Assembly (NCBI RefSeq): GCF_025567625.1
Contig: NZ_JAOQJC010000001.1
Coordinates: 326,756-390,755, forward strand
DNA: 64,000 bases
Reading direction: 5' to 3'
Source: Paenibacillus sp. J5C2022
GTDB taxonomy: Bacteria; Bacillota; Bacilli; Paenibacillales; Paenibacillaceae
Shown here: piece after piece, positions 36,571 through 44,605 of the stretch
How the letters are laid out: each line of letters begins with the position of its first letter
Position numbering within the stretch: position 1 is the first letter of the stretch
The notes under the pieces: model-generated
What the model saw: only the letters and a program-made list of their open reading frames with translations
What the model was told of the DNA's origin: nothing
Databases searched by the model: none
Translations under genes and position numbers: made by a program

Positions 36571-37380
36571 CTATTCCTGCTTGATCCAAGTCGACCTGAC
36601 ATAACCGAGCTTCATGCCGGCTCTCTCCATATTGCGATGGCTCTGGGACAGGAAGGCGCATTGCCCTACCACTAGCCTGCAGCCTTGAACTGCCGCTTCC
36701 CTTATCCTTCTTCTGATCAAAGCCTGCTGCAATCCTCTCCCCCGATACTCTGGCAGTGTCGCAGCGAACGTAAGTGATGCCGCACCTTCTTGCATATACA
36801 TGACCCCGACCGCTGCGGGCTCCATGTCGCAATAAGCAAGGAAGTACTTCCACCCCCGGCGGCTATGCAGGATTTGATTGTTGGCCGCTATGTAGGGAAT
36901 TCCGTTCTCCGACAGCCCCGTTCCCTTGCAATGAATAGTTGCGTATAGCTGGAACTCGTCCTGCTGCAGCTCTCGGATCACAATGGATTCCGGCAATCGT
37001 TCTTCCGAGTCGCCAGGCACTGTGTATAAGGAATTATGAAACCCGGATGAATAGAGCCCCCGTTCCGCCAACGACTTCAGCAAGTTGCGGTCCGCCCGCG
37101 AAGGCACGATTTCGAATTGCACCGCCCGCCCTCTGACTTGATAAAATGCGATAATGTCATCAAGGTATTTCGCATCCGCGCTCGTCATGCCTTTCACCGT
37201 ATTAAACATCGCCCAAGGCATATGTTCACTATATAAACACACCGTCATACCAAAATGTTTCACTTCAATTCCTTCCGGGTTGCCTTCCATGCTCTGCATG
37301 GCCGACATTCTGTCCAGCATATACTGAATTTCGGAATGTTCAATCTCCTGGACCAGACATTCAGATGGCAGCACTGTCAC
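36571..37380 (-). CDS. GNAT acetyltransferase, two-part
   Basis: A 269-residue protein with a C-terminal GNAT domain; the acetyl-CoA loop RGRGLQQALI is near residue 215. The N-terminal ~125 residues form a degenerate first half, as in other long GNAT proteins. The GTG start at 37380 has AAGGGGG six bases upstream, so its first 20 bases overlap the end of the MFS gene; an ATG 18 codons earlier is the alternative. Coupling to the transporter suggests a shared role, for example in handling a toxic amine, but the substrate is unknown. Confidence 0.8.
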   Translation of the reverse strand: MTVLPSECLVQEIEHSEIQYMLDRMSAMQSMEGNPEGIEVKHFGMTVCLYSEHMPWAMFNTVKGMTSADAKYLDDIIAFYQVRGRAVQFEIVPSRADRNLLKSLAERGLYSSGFHNSLYTVPGDSEERLPESIVIRELQQDEFQLYATIHCKGTGLSENGIPYIAANNQILHSRRGWKYFLAYCDMEPAAVGVMYMQEGAASLTFAATLPEYRGRGLQQALIRRRIREAAVQGCRLVVGQCAFLSQSHRNMERAGMKLGYVRSTWIKQE

Positions 37381-38578
37381 GGTAATCCCCCTTCTTATCA
37401 TGTTGGCGTCGATCCGACAGCATTGTCCAGCCAATCATAAGCAGCGCCAATGCAACAATGACGAGCGGCATGTAGAACAACAGCGGATGATACCCCGCAA
37501 TAAATAACGGAAGCACATAGCCGACCAGCGTCGCCATGAGAATGATACACTCGTACAAGCTGGCTCCGAAGCCGCTGCGGGATAGGAACATGCGCTGGAC
37601 ATAGCCCATTGCAACGCCGAACTTGATGGACACGAACAAGGAATAGAGCGGCTGTACGAGAAAGAACAGGATAAGCGGCGGAGACCAGATATAGACAGCG
37701 TAGCAGATAATGGCGCTGACACCGCCAATGATAAGGACGGGCTTCGTACCGTACCTGGCCGCCCAATAACCGGAGACCGTCATTAGCAACAGTTCGAATA
37801 CGGCTTGTACGCTCCAAATATAGGAAGCGATCTCCGCTCGACCGAACAGCTCCTTCACGACAAGCGGCAAGTACAGTCCGCGAATGGAATCCGCGCATGC
37901 AATCATGAGGATGGCTAGCAGCATAAGAAGCGAGAAGCGTTCTCCGGTAGAAGCATTCTCGGAACCCGCCTCCTTGCTCGGAGTTGAATCCAGCTCGCGA
38001 TGAAGCAGAAGCAGAATAACCAATGCGGCATAGCCGCCTACATTCCCCCACAACACCCCTTGAAAGGTCGCAAGCACATACAGGTTCGCACCGATGAGCA
38101 GTCCGCTGAAGAAGCCGACGCTGAGGGAAGATCTAAGCCATATTAATGCCATCTCTACAAGCGTCGGAGCCAGCCTGGTGAAGTGATGGCGGGAGATGGC
38201 GAACAGTTGTCCCATGATTAATCCCGATGGCGCAGCAGCTATGCACATGCCAATTAATGCGCCAGTGTAACTGTCCGCTCGCATATAGACAAGCAGGCCC
38301 AGCATGCAAATAACGGCCGCAGTCAACGCGATGGGTTTCTTCTGTCTCATCCGGTCGCTGTATGCGCCAACTGTCATTGTAACGGCCATATTCAACAAGG
38401 CCGAGATGGAGAATACGGAGACGATTTCCCCTTTCCCAAGACCGATGCTGTCACTTAAATAAATGGAATTCATCGGCGCTAGAATGCCAAGCCCAATTCC
38501 GTAGAAAAACAGTGCTCCCAGCAACCGGCGCGCCCCCGGCACAGCGCTGAAAGTCCTGATGTCCGCCCAAATAGTCAA
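37361..38578 (-). CDS. MFS transporter (sugar efflux SET-like)
   Basis: A 405-residue 12-helix MFS protein resembling the SET sugar-efflux group (FFYGIGLGILAPMNSIYLSDSIGL in helix 1; AYSDRMRQKKPIALTAA after helix 2). The assignment to SET is moderate; drug export is also possible. The TTG start at 38578 has GGAGGAGA about seven bases upstream. The gene overlaps the downstream GNAT gene by 20 bases. Confidence 0.8.
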   Translation of the reverse strand: MTIWADIRTFSAVPGARRLLGALFFYGIGLGILAPMNSIYLSDSIGLGKGEIVSVFSISALLNMAVTMTVGAYSDRMRQKKPIALTAAVICMLGLLVYMRADSYTGALIGMCIAAAPSGLIMGQLFAISRHHFTRLAPTLVEMALIWLRSSLSVGFFSGLLIGANLYVLATFQGVLWGNVGGYAALVILLLLHRELDSTPSKEAGSENASTGERFSLLMLLAILMIACADSIRGLYLPLVVKELFGRAEIASYIWSVQAVFELLLMTVSGYWAARYGTKPVLIIGGVSAIICYAVYIWSPPLILFFLVQPLYSLFVSIKFGVAMGYVQRMFLSRSGFGASLYECIILMATLVGYVLPLFIAGYHPLLFYMPLVIVALALLMIGWTMLSDRRQHDKKGDYRDSAAI

Positions 38579-38715
38579 TTGTTCATCTCTCCTCCGGCTA
38601 CGATAATAGATCATTCAGGATGCTATTCTTCGGATGTAGCCTGATTATACCATCTTTATCCAATGTACAATAGAACAACTGTTTGAGGAATTGATACTGT
38701 CATGCCGAAGACCGC

Positions 38716-38751
38716 AAAAAAGCTTGCCTATGCGCCTCGCATCAGACAAGC
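38716..38751 (-). terminator. Terminator after the 110-residue secreted protein gene
   Basis: Outer GCTTG/CAAGC and inner ATGCG/CGCAT stems, with six T following on the minus strand. Confidence 0.75.
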
Positions 38752-38799
38752 CTCTCCAATTCCGCATATATTTGAATGTTCAATTAACAAAATATCCTC

Positions 38800-39132
38800 C
38801 TACCAATCCCAACCGCCATTAACCAGCCCCAGCCGATAACCGATCCAATAGCCGACTGTTTTCGTTTTCGCTTTCACCTTCTCGGCTGTACAATCCGATT
38901 CCGGCTTATAACCGCTTGCCAGAGCTTCTTTCCATGTCGTATCGGCCAGATGGTTGGTTACGCCTTCCGCCTGCTCGAAGCATGGCGGAGCGATATAGTA
39001 TTTGTTGGTATGATCCAGAACGATTCTCGTTTCATTCGAAGGTGCAACGGATACGGGGATGAACATAGCTGCAAGCAGCAAACCCGCTGTCAATATCATG
39101 ATGATTGTTTTTTTTCGCATATTCGTTTTCAA
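38800..39132 (-). CDS. Hypothetical secreted or membrane-anchored protein
   Basis: A 110-residue protein with one N-terminal hydrophobic segment (about residues 10-28, IIMILTAGLLLAAMFIPVSV) that may be a signal peptide, then about 80 residues with two Cys (PPCFEQ and ESDCTAEK) and a C-terminal GYWIGYRLGLVNGGWDW. No family recognised. The start is TTG 39132 just after GAAGGAT, or ATG four codons later. A terminator follows, so it is a single-gene unit. Confidence 0.65.
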   Translation of the reverse strand: MKTNMRKKTIIMILTAGLLLAAMFIPVSVAPSNETRIVLDHTNKYYIAPPCFEQAEGVTNHLADTTWKEALASGYKPESDCTAEKVKAKTKTVGYWIGYRLGLVNGGWDW

Positions 39133-39191
39133 ATCCTTCTTTGTTCATTTGTCGATTGCGGCTAGATTCTCCATTCAGCAATTCGTAAACC

Positions 39192-39593
39192 TTATCTCTT
39201 CCGTTTGATCAAGTACGCTTTATCCGCTCGCTCGAATCCCAGCCTCGGGTAATAGTCTACCGCTTGCGGCGCCGCTAAGAGTACTAAGGAACAGGATTCG
39301 CCAATGCGCTCCTGTACGATTGCAACCAGCTCCTTGCCGATCCCATGCTTCTGGTAGGCGCGGTCTACAGCCAAGTCCGACAGATAACAGCAATAACTAT
39401 AGTCTGTCAGCGCTCTTGCCACACCGATGGGCTTATCCCCATCCCATGCCGTAATGAGCAAGTCAGCGTGATCAATCATTAATTGAAGCCTGGCCATGTC
39501 ATCGGAAGGTCTCCGGATGCCCGAAGAACTGAATACTTGTGCGAGCTGCTCCGGCGTAACATGTGCATTTTCCCTATACGCAACATCGGACAT
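39192..39593 (-). CDS. GNAT family N-acetyltransferase
   Basis: A compact 133-residue GNAT protein. The acetyl-CoA region is VDRAYQKHGIGKELVAIVQERIG (loop QKHGIG about residues 78-83), preceded by LSDLAVD and followed by YYPRLGFERAD. AAGGAGAG precedes the ATG. Seventh GNAT gene of the window. Substrate unknown. Confidence 0.85.
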   Translation of the reverse strand: MSDVAYRENAHVTPEQLAQVFSSSGIRRPSDDMARLQLMIDHADLLITAWDGDKPIGVARALTDYSYCCYLSDLAVDRAYQKHGIGKELVAIVQERIGESCSLVLLAAPQAVDYYPRLGFERADKAYLIKRKR

Positions 39594-39620
39594 TTACCAT
39601 CTCTCCTTATTCCTCTCGCC

Positions 39621-39761
39621 TTAATGACGTCGCTCACTCGGCTTTCTATCTTCATCTCTCTTCAAGGCTTCTCTCACATAATCCCTTGCAGTCAGCTTGC
39701 TGTTAATTTTCAATAATAAGATCAGAATGACAATGAGCAAAATGACGATAAACAGTCCCAA
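39621..39761 (-). CDS. Small single-helix membrane protein
   Basis: A 46-residue ORF: one strongly hydrophobic helix (MGLFIVILLIVILILLLKIN) followed by a charged tail with LTARDYVREALKRDEDRK. TTG start at 39761 with AAGGAG ten bases upstream; that AAGGAG overlaps the end of the RDD gene. Length, composition and position directly after the RDD gene support a real gene, but no family is known to me. Confidence 0.5.
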   Translation of the reverse strand: MGLFIVILLIVILILLLKINSKLTARDYVREALKRDEDRKPSERRH

Positions 39762-39768
39762 ACTCCAT

Positions 39769-40026
39769 TCACTCCTTCCTGCTGTTAATCATGTACGACT
39801 TCGGTTCCTGCGTTAAAGTCGGACATATCCGCTTGCCGATCGTGTATCCATTCCAGAAGACGGGAAGCAGCAAGGCATAGAGAAAGCTTAGAACATCCGT
39901 AAAACGAGACTTAACGGCTTCCGGTCCGGGCACCAAAAGCATGAGCAGCGTCAATGGAACGGCAACGATGATCCCATCCAGCAGAATAGCTCCGAATCTG
40001 ATCCAAAACCCGGCATTTTCAGTCAT
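39769..40026 (-). CDS. RDD family membrane protein, C-terminally short
   Basis: An 85-residue protein beginning like an RDD-domain membrane protein (GFWIRFGAILLDGIIVAVPL, the Arg and Asp of the RDD name, then a second helix ending GYTIGKRIC). RDD proteins normally continue with G(I/L)RI... and a third helix for about 50 more residues; here 16 unrelated residues follow GKRIC. It is therefore truncated or rearranged and may be non-functional. GGAGG precedes the ATG. Confidence 0.6.
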   Translation of the reverse strand: MTENAGFWIRFGAILLDGIIVAVPLTLLMLLVPGPEAVKSRFTDVLSFLYALLLPVFWNGYTIGKRICPTLTQEPKSYMINSRKE

Positions 40027-40172
40027 TCTGCAAACTCCTCCTTTTCAGTCTCAAGTGTACGGAATCGTATATGGAGAAGTTTACCACAAATGAAGCGGTT
40101 ACGGCAGAACGTTTTTTCTCTTCATCATGGTTGCTACTTAGGTTCATTCGGTACGGTGCTCACTTGGCGAGG

Positions 40173-40246
40173 CTATGTGATCAAAATGAGCGATAGTGCA
40201 CAATCCCCACTTCTTTTCCGACTCTATGTGACCATTTTGAGCGATA
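40173..40246. repeat. Two imperfect 23-bp direct repeats in a gene-free stretch
   Basis: CTATGTGATCAAAATGAGCGATA (40173-40195; core GTGATCAAAATGAGCGATA) and a second copy with GTGACCATTTTGAGCGATA (40224-40246), 51 bases apart. The rest of the gene-free region 40027-40330 shows no other feature. It looks like a fragment of a dispersed intergenic repeat; genome-wide copy number cannot be judged from this window. Confidence 0.45.
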
Positions 40247-40330
40247 AGCCCCCTACTTGCTTTAGTACACCCAAGTAGTAACGCATGATGGGGCAAATCT
40301 TTCGCTTTTATTAACAAACCTTTCTTGGAC

Positions 40331-40360
40331 TTGACACTTCTTTTTAATAAGAGATATTAT
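40331..40360 (+). promoter_or_regulatory. Promoter of the Rrf2-type regulator
   Basis: TTGACA (40331-40336), 18-bp spacer, TATTAT (40355-40360). A small dyad TAATA-AGAGA-TATTA (40345-40359) overlaps spacer and -10 and may be the regulator's own operator. Confidence 0.65.
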
Positions 40361-40392
40361 GGATACAATAAGTCTGCGAAAGAGTGATCGCC

Positions 40393-40779
40393 ATGAAATT
40401 TTCCAAAGCAACCAACTATGCGCTTCATACGATGCTACTGATGTTGGAGGCCTCTCCGATTAAACCGATAGGCGTTCAGCAGATGGCGGAATCTCAAGGC
40501 GTCTCCCCCACTTATTTGTCCAAAATATTAACGAAGCTTGTGAAAGCCGGATTGATTGAGTCTGCCTCGGGCGCAGGCGGAGGATACCGCTTGTTGCGTG
40601 CAAGGGACGACATTTCATTTTTGGACATTATTCATGCGATTGAGGGAACCACTTCCTTGTTCCAGTGTGGATTCGTACACGGTGAGGAGTGTGCCATCCA
40701 GGAGATTATGAAGCAAGCGGAGCAGAAGATGGAGCAGCACTTGAGACAAGCCAAGCTTGTCGATCTAGTCCGAACATGA
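40393..40779 (+). CDS. Rrf2 family transcriptional regulator
   Basis: A 128-residue Rrf2-family winged-helix protein starting MKFSKATNYALHTMLLM. The recognition region is GVSPTYLSKILTKLVKAGLI and the wing GAGGGYRLLRA. Only two Cys are near the usual cluster position (C-x8-C, in QCGFVHGEEC) instead of three, so an iron-sulfur cluster like that of IscR/NsrR is doubtful; it is closer to YwnA/CymR types, and the Cys pair could act as a thiol switch. ATG 40393 is preferred over the GTG three codons earlier. It precedes a CPYC flavoprotein and an MFS gene. Confidence 0.85.
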   Translation: MKFSKATNYALHTMLLMLEASPIKPIGVQQMAESQGVSPTYLSKILTKLVKAGLIESASGAGGGYRLLRARDDISFLDIIHAIEGTTSLFQCGFVHGEECAIQEIMKQAEQKMEQHLRQAKLVDLVRT

Positions 40780-40799
40780 AGCCCCTTATGAGGGGCTTC
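40778..40799 (+). terminator. Stem-loop after the Rrf2-type gene
   Basis: Perfect 9-bp stem GAAGCCCCT-TATG-AGGGGCTTC overlapping the stop codon. No T-run follows, so it may attenuate rather than end transcription into the flavoprotein gene. Confidence 0.6.
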
Positions 40800-40908
40800 T
40801 GCATGCCGGATTGCGGCACAACTCTTTCGCTTGGCTTTGAATGGGCTCATTAGCGCTCAATTATAGACATAACGAGTCCGTAATATCCCTTTAAAGGAGT
40901 GTATGATC

Positions 40909-41817
40909 ATGTTGTACGATTGTGTCATTATCGGAGGCGGTCCTGCGGGATTGAATGCTGCGCTGGTGCTGGGTCGCGCAAGAAGAGGAGTAGCGATTGT
41001 GGACAACAATCAGCCTCGGAATGCAGTAACCCGATCCTCTCACGGGTTTATTACAAGAGACGGTGTCACGCCCGGCGAATTTCGCCGTATTGCGTACGAA
41101 GAGGTTCTTCACTATCCTACTGTCGAGCACATACAGCAGGAAGCCGTAGCAGCGGTTAAGACGGACGAAGGCTTCGAGATCGAAGTCGGTACAGGCCAAG
41201 TATTGCGTTCCAGGAAACTTCTACTGTCCAGCGGCTTGAAGGAAATTCTTCCCGCTATCGAAGGGCTCCTGCCGCTCTACGGCAGAAGCCTGTTCAATTG
41301 TCCATATTGCGACGGATGGGAGCTGCGTGATCGGGCTTTAGTCGTCGTATCGGAACAGCCTACCGCATTCCATACAGCCAAGCTTCTGCTCAACTGGAGC
41401 AAAGATATCATCGTGTGCACGAACGGCAATCCGGTATTGAGCGAAGAAGAAGCACGTCTGCTCCAAGCGAGAAGCATTCCTGTCATCGAGAAGCCTATTG
41501 CAGAATTCATCGGCAGTGACGGACAGCTTCAAGGGCTGCGATTCTCCGATGGAGCGTTCCTTGCCAGAACTGGCGGATTCGTAGTTCCCAAGCTTATACA
41601 GAGCTCATCGATAGGCGAAGAGTTAGGGTGTGAATTGACGGAAAACGGAGAAATTCGTACCGATGCATCGGGCAAAACTTCCGTTCCCGGCTTCTACTCG
41701 GCAGGCGATGCGATAGCGATGCGTTCCGCCCAGCTTATTATGGCGGCAGCCAGCGGCAGTCGTGCGGCTATAAGTATAAATATGGAGCTGACCGAAGAAG
41801 ATTTTACCAATCAATAA
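40909..41817 (+). CDS. TrxB-like FAD oxidoreductase with CPYC disulfide (second copy)
   Basis: A 302-residue flavoprotein, paralogue of the one at 19969-20904. FAD fingerprint GGGPAGLNAA (about residues 9-18), then PRNAVTRSSHGFITRDG, redox pair CPYCDGWELRD (about 131-141) and C-terminal GFYSAGDA. The NADPH-loop region reads VVVSEQPTAFHTAKL and lacks GxGxxA, so it may not use NADPH like thioredoxin reductase and could be an oxygen-dependent dithiol oxidase of the GliT/DepH type. ATG 40909 (AAGGAG nine bases upstream) is favoured over 40903. It is followed after 27 bases by an MFS exporter. Confidence 0.82.
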   Translation: MLYDCVIIGGGPAGLNAALVLGRARRGVAIVDNNQPRNAVTRSSHGFITRDGVTPGEFRRIAYEEVLHYPTVEHIQQEAVAAVKTDEGFEIEVGTGQVLRSRKLLLSSGLKEILPAIEGLLPLYGRSLFNCPYCDGWELRDRALVVVSEQPTAFHTAKLLLNWSKDIIVCTNGNPVLSEEEARLLQARSIPVIEKPIAEFIGSDGQLQGLRFSDGAFLARTGGFVVPKLIQSSSIGEELGCELTENGEIRTDASGKTSVPGFYSAGDAIAMRSAQLIMAAASGSRAAISINMELTEEDFTNQ

Positions 41818-41844
41818 CGTTCTATCTAGAATGGGGCTATCACT

Positions 41845-43002
41845 ATGAAAAATCGTATTGCCGTCCTCTTATTGGCTCTCGGCGCATTCGGCGTAGGAAC
41901 AGCCGAATTTATTATTTCCGGTCTGTTGGAACTAATCGCAGGCGACTTGGACGTGTCCGTATCGGTTGCAGGTCAATTAATTACAGTATACGCGTTATCT
42001 CATGCGTTCGGAGCTCTCGTACTCGTCATGCTCACTGCCAGACTGGAGAGAAAAAAGGTTCTGTTATACGCAATGCTTGTATTTGCCGCCGGCAATCTCC
42101 TTTCCTTTGTTAGTTACCATTACGGCTGGCTCATGCTGTCTCGCATTGTATTGGCGATAAGCGGCGGCTTGTATTTCGTCGTAGCTACTTATTACGCCGC
42201 CAGACTTGCCCCGCCAGACAAGCGCGGCAGTGCAATTGCTACAGTCATTACCGGCTTTACCGTATCACTCGTACTGGGTGTGCCGATCGGCACATATCTG
42301 GCAGCTTATATGGACTGGCGTTATATTTTTCTCATCATGGCGATTGTGTCGCTAATGGTCATTATGCTGCTCTACCGGTTTATTCCGATGCTGGAAGGCA
42401 GTTCTCCTGTTCCTCTCAAGCAGCAGCTCAAGCTTATCTGCGATAAAAAGTTGGTTAGCGGTTTGTTGACGACTTTATTCTGGATATTAGGCTATACGAT
42501 CGTCTTTGCTTACATTGCACCAATATTAAGCAAAACTGCGGGGTTTAGTCTGCAGCAAATCAGTACGGCGATATTCCTGTTGGGCATATTCGCCTTCATT
42601 GGCTCGCGTGTCGGCGGATATGCCGTTGACAGGTGGGGGCCGGTCAGTACGATCGGCGTCAGCCTTGTTATTCACGCCGCTTCACTGATCGCATTAATGC
42701 TAATCTCCCAATCGATGCCGGCTGTATTCATCATGATCATAGTGTGGGGCTTGGCCGCATGGACGACGACGCCCGCTAATCAATACTACATGATCTCGCT
42801 GAAGCCGCAGTCCGCCGAGATTATTTTGAGCGTGAACACCGCACTGTTGAACATAGGCATCACGCTTGGCGCTGCATTGGGCGGATTAGTTATCGAATAT
42901 GCCCCCATCCACGCTCTGGGATGGATAGGCGGAATCTCAGTTTTGCTGGCGCTTGCCGTCGCAGCGTACTCCTTCTCACTTAAGTCCGGAAACTTGCGGT
43001 AG
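41845..43002 (+). CDS. MFS transporter (DHA1, AraJ/YdhP-like)
   Basis: A 385-residue 12-helix MFS protein. Helix 1 has LGAFGVGTAEFIISGLL, typical of the AraJ/YdhP/PbuE branch of DHA1 exporters. It lies 27 bases after the CPYC flavoprotein gene, so the two probably share a transcript. Export of a small molecule oxidised by the flavoprotein is an attractive but unproven role. Confidence 0.85.
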   Translation: MKNRIAVLLLALGAFGVGTAEFIISGLLELIAGDLDVSVSVAGQLITVYALSHAFGALVLVMLTARLERKKVLLYAMLVFAAGNLLSFVSYHYGWLMLSRIVLAISGGLYFVVATYYAARLAPPDKRGSAIATVITGFTVSLVLGVPIGTYLAAYMDWRYIFLIMAIVSLMVIMLLYRFIPMLEGSSPVPLKQQLKLICDKKLVSGLLTTLFWILGYTIVFAYIAPILSKTAGFSLQQISTAIFLLGIFAFIGSRVGGYAVDRWGPVSTIGVSLVIHAASLIALMLISQSMPAVFIMIIVWGLAAWTTTPANQYYMISLKPQSAEIILSVNTALLNIGITLGAALGGLVIEYAPIHALGWIGGISVLLALAVAAYSFSLKSGNLR

Positions 43003-43029
43003 CTGCTGCCACCTGCCACTCTCATTTTT

Positions 43030-44604
43030 TTATAACTCAGCTTCCCGATAATCCGTGACCGACAGACCGGTCACCTTCTTGAATGTTTTGGCGAAGTATC
43101 CGGGATTATGATAGCCGACGCGGTAACCTACCTCATAGCTTTTGCAAGAGACGTCCCTTAGCAGCAGCTTTGCCTTCTCAATGCGATAAGCCGTCAAGTA
43201 TTGAATGAACGATTGCCCCGTCTCTCTCTTGAACAGGCGGCTAAGGTACTCGGCGTTCATTTGAAGCGAATCCGCGATCGTATATAGTGTAATGGGATCG
43301 TGATACTTTCTGGCAACGACGTCTATCATATGCTTGACAATTCTTCCCGGGGCCGTGTCCCCTTCGTCTGATGCGGCAGCTTGCCAATCCATCAGCTTCA
43401 TCATGCGATCGCGGAACCAAGTCTGCAGCGTACTATAATCAACGAATCGCGGATATTCACGCGAAGAAATTTCCAATCCGACGGACTCATGATGCTGTGA
43501 AGAGGTGCGACGCGACACCCGCAATTCCAGCGACCATGCCAGCCTGGTTAGCAATTCAATCAGCTGGCGTGGCTGATAAGGCGGCTTGCCCGGCAATTCC
43601 TTATGGAGCATCTCATTAACTGCGAGCAGCATCGCCTGCCGGTCACCTTTCTTTATCAGGTCATCCAGTTCATTCTCTTTATGCAGCGGATAGATCAGCG
43701 GCGGCTCTTCGTGTATAGCAGCATCGAAGTTTCGAACGGAGTACGGTCCGGAATAGAAGCATTGCGCTAAAGCTGATTTCGCTTCTTCATAGCTATTGCG
43801 GGTCTGGCTTAATCCACTGACAGTGAGGCCAATTCCGATATTAACACCTGCGAAGCCCGCCCGCCTCTTGTTCATCCATTCTGCAGCGTAATGACGCAAT
43901 AGCTCCTCTGAAGACTTCTCGGAATGACAGCCGAACAGCCAGATGATGCGGCTGTCGGAATCAACCAGTTCGCAGCAAGACATACGTCCTCTCGCCATGG
44001 TGACCATTTCCCTTGCCATTGCTTGAAGCGTTTCGGCATGTTGGTCGGAGAGCACTTCCGCGACCATTACGGAATAGCTTACGACACCTGGTTCGAACAG
44101 GCTGTGTTTCACAGGCTCATAATCATGCTCGATGTCCGATTTCCCTTCCAGCACAAGCCGCAACCCCTTCTCCCGTTGCACCTGCTGCTGTTCGCTCACC
44201 AGCTTCTCGACATCACGTTGTCGATCGAGCTTCTGACGCAGACTGCCCAGCTTCTGTTGCAGCTCCGGCAGCTTCGTCGGCTTCAGCAAGTAATCGAAAG
44301 CACCCAGTTCGATCGCTTTCTTCGCATATTCGAAGTAATCGTATCCGCTTAACACGATGAACGGAATATGCTTGTCCCTCCACTCTTCCCTGACGGCTTG
44401 CATGAATGCAAGTCCGTCCATAAGCGGCATCCGGATATCCGTCAGTATGACGTCAGGTACGCCATTGTCATGCATCCACTGTAGGGCTTCTTGTCCATGG
44501 CTCATATCGCCAATTACGGTAAAGCCAAGCTCACTCCAGTTGACGATGGCTTTCAGCCCCCGTCTGATCTTGTCTTCATCATCCACAATGAGTACGCTGT
44601 ACAA
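43030..44604 (-). CDS. YesN-type response regulator with AraC output
   Basis: A 524-residue response regulator. The receiver domain is residues 1-120 with the acidic pair DDE near residues 8-10, phospho-acceptor Asp at about 56 (ILTDIRMPLMDG) and Lys in LLKPTKL. A long middle region (about 150-400) precedes two AraC-type helix-turn-helix motifs at the C-terminus (YHNPGYFAKTFKKVTGLSVTDYR). TTG 44604 is chosen: GGGAGG lies eight bases upstream and the product starts MYSVLIVDDE. It follows the YesM-type kinase gene directly and should activate the nearby sugar transport genes. Confidence 0.88.
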   Translation of the reverse strand: MYSVLIVDDEDKIRRGLKAIVNWSELGFTVIGDMSHGQEALQWMHDNGVPDVILTDIRMPLMDGLAFMQAVREEWRDKHIPFIVLSGYDYFEYAKKAIELGAFDYLLKPTKLPELQQKLGSLRQKLDRQRDVEKLVSEQQQVQREKGLRLVLEGKSDIEHDYEPVKHSLFEPGVVSYSVMVAEVLSDQHAETLQAMAREMVTMARGRMSCCELVDSDSRIIWLFGCHSEKSSEELLRHYAAEWMNKRRAGFAGVNIGIGLTVSGLSQTRNSYEEAKSALAQCFYSGPYSVRNFDAAIHEEPPLIYPLHKENELDDLIKKGDRQAMLLAVNEMLHKELPGKPPYQPRQLIELLTRLAWSLELRVSRRTSSQHHESVGLEISSREYPRFVDYSTLQTWFRDRMMKLMDWQAAASDEGDTAPGRIVKHMIDVVARKYHDPITLYTIADSLQMNAEYLSRLFKRETGQSFIQYLTAYRIEKAKLLLRDVSCKSYEVGYRVGYHNPGYFAKTFKKVTGLSVTDYREAEL

Positions 44605-44605
44605 G

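Noticed and set aside
40090..40278. 62-codon plus-strand frame in the gene-free region
   Set aside because: It is built largely of the two direct repeats, has no ribosome binding site and looks non-coding.
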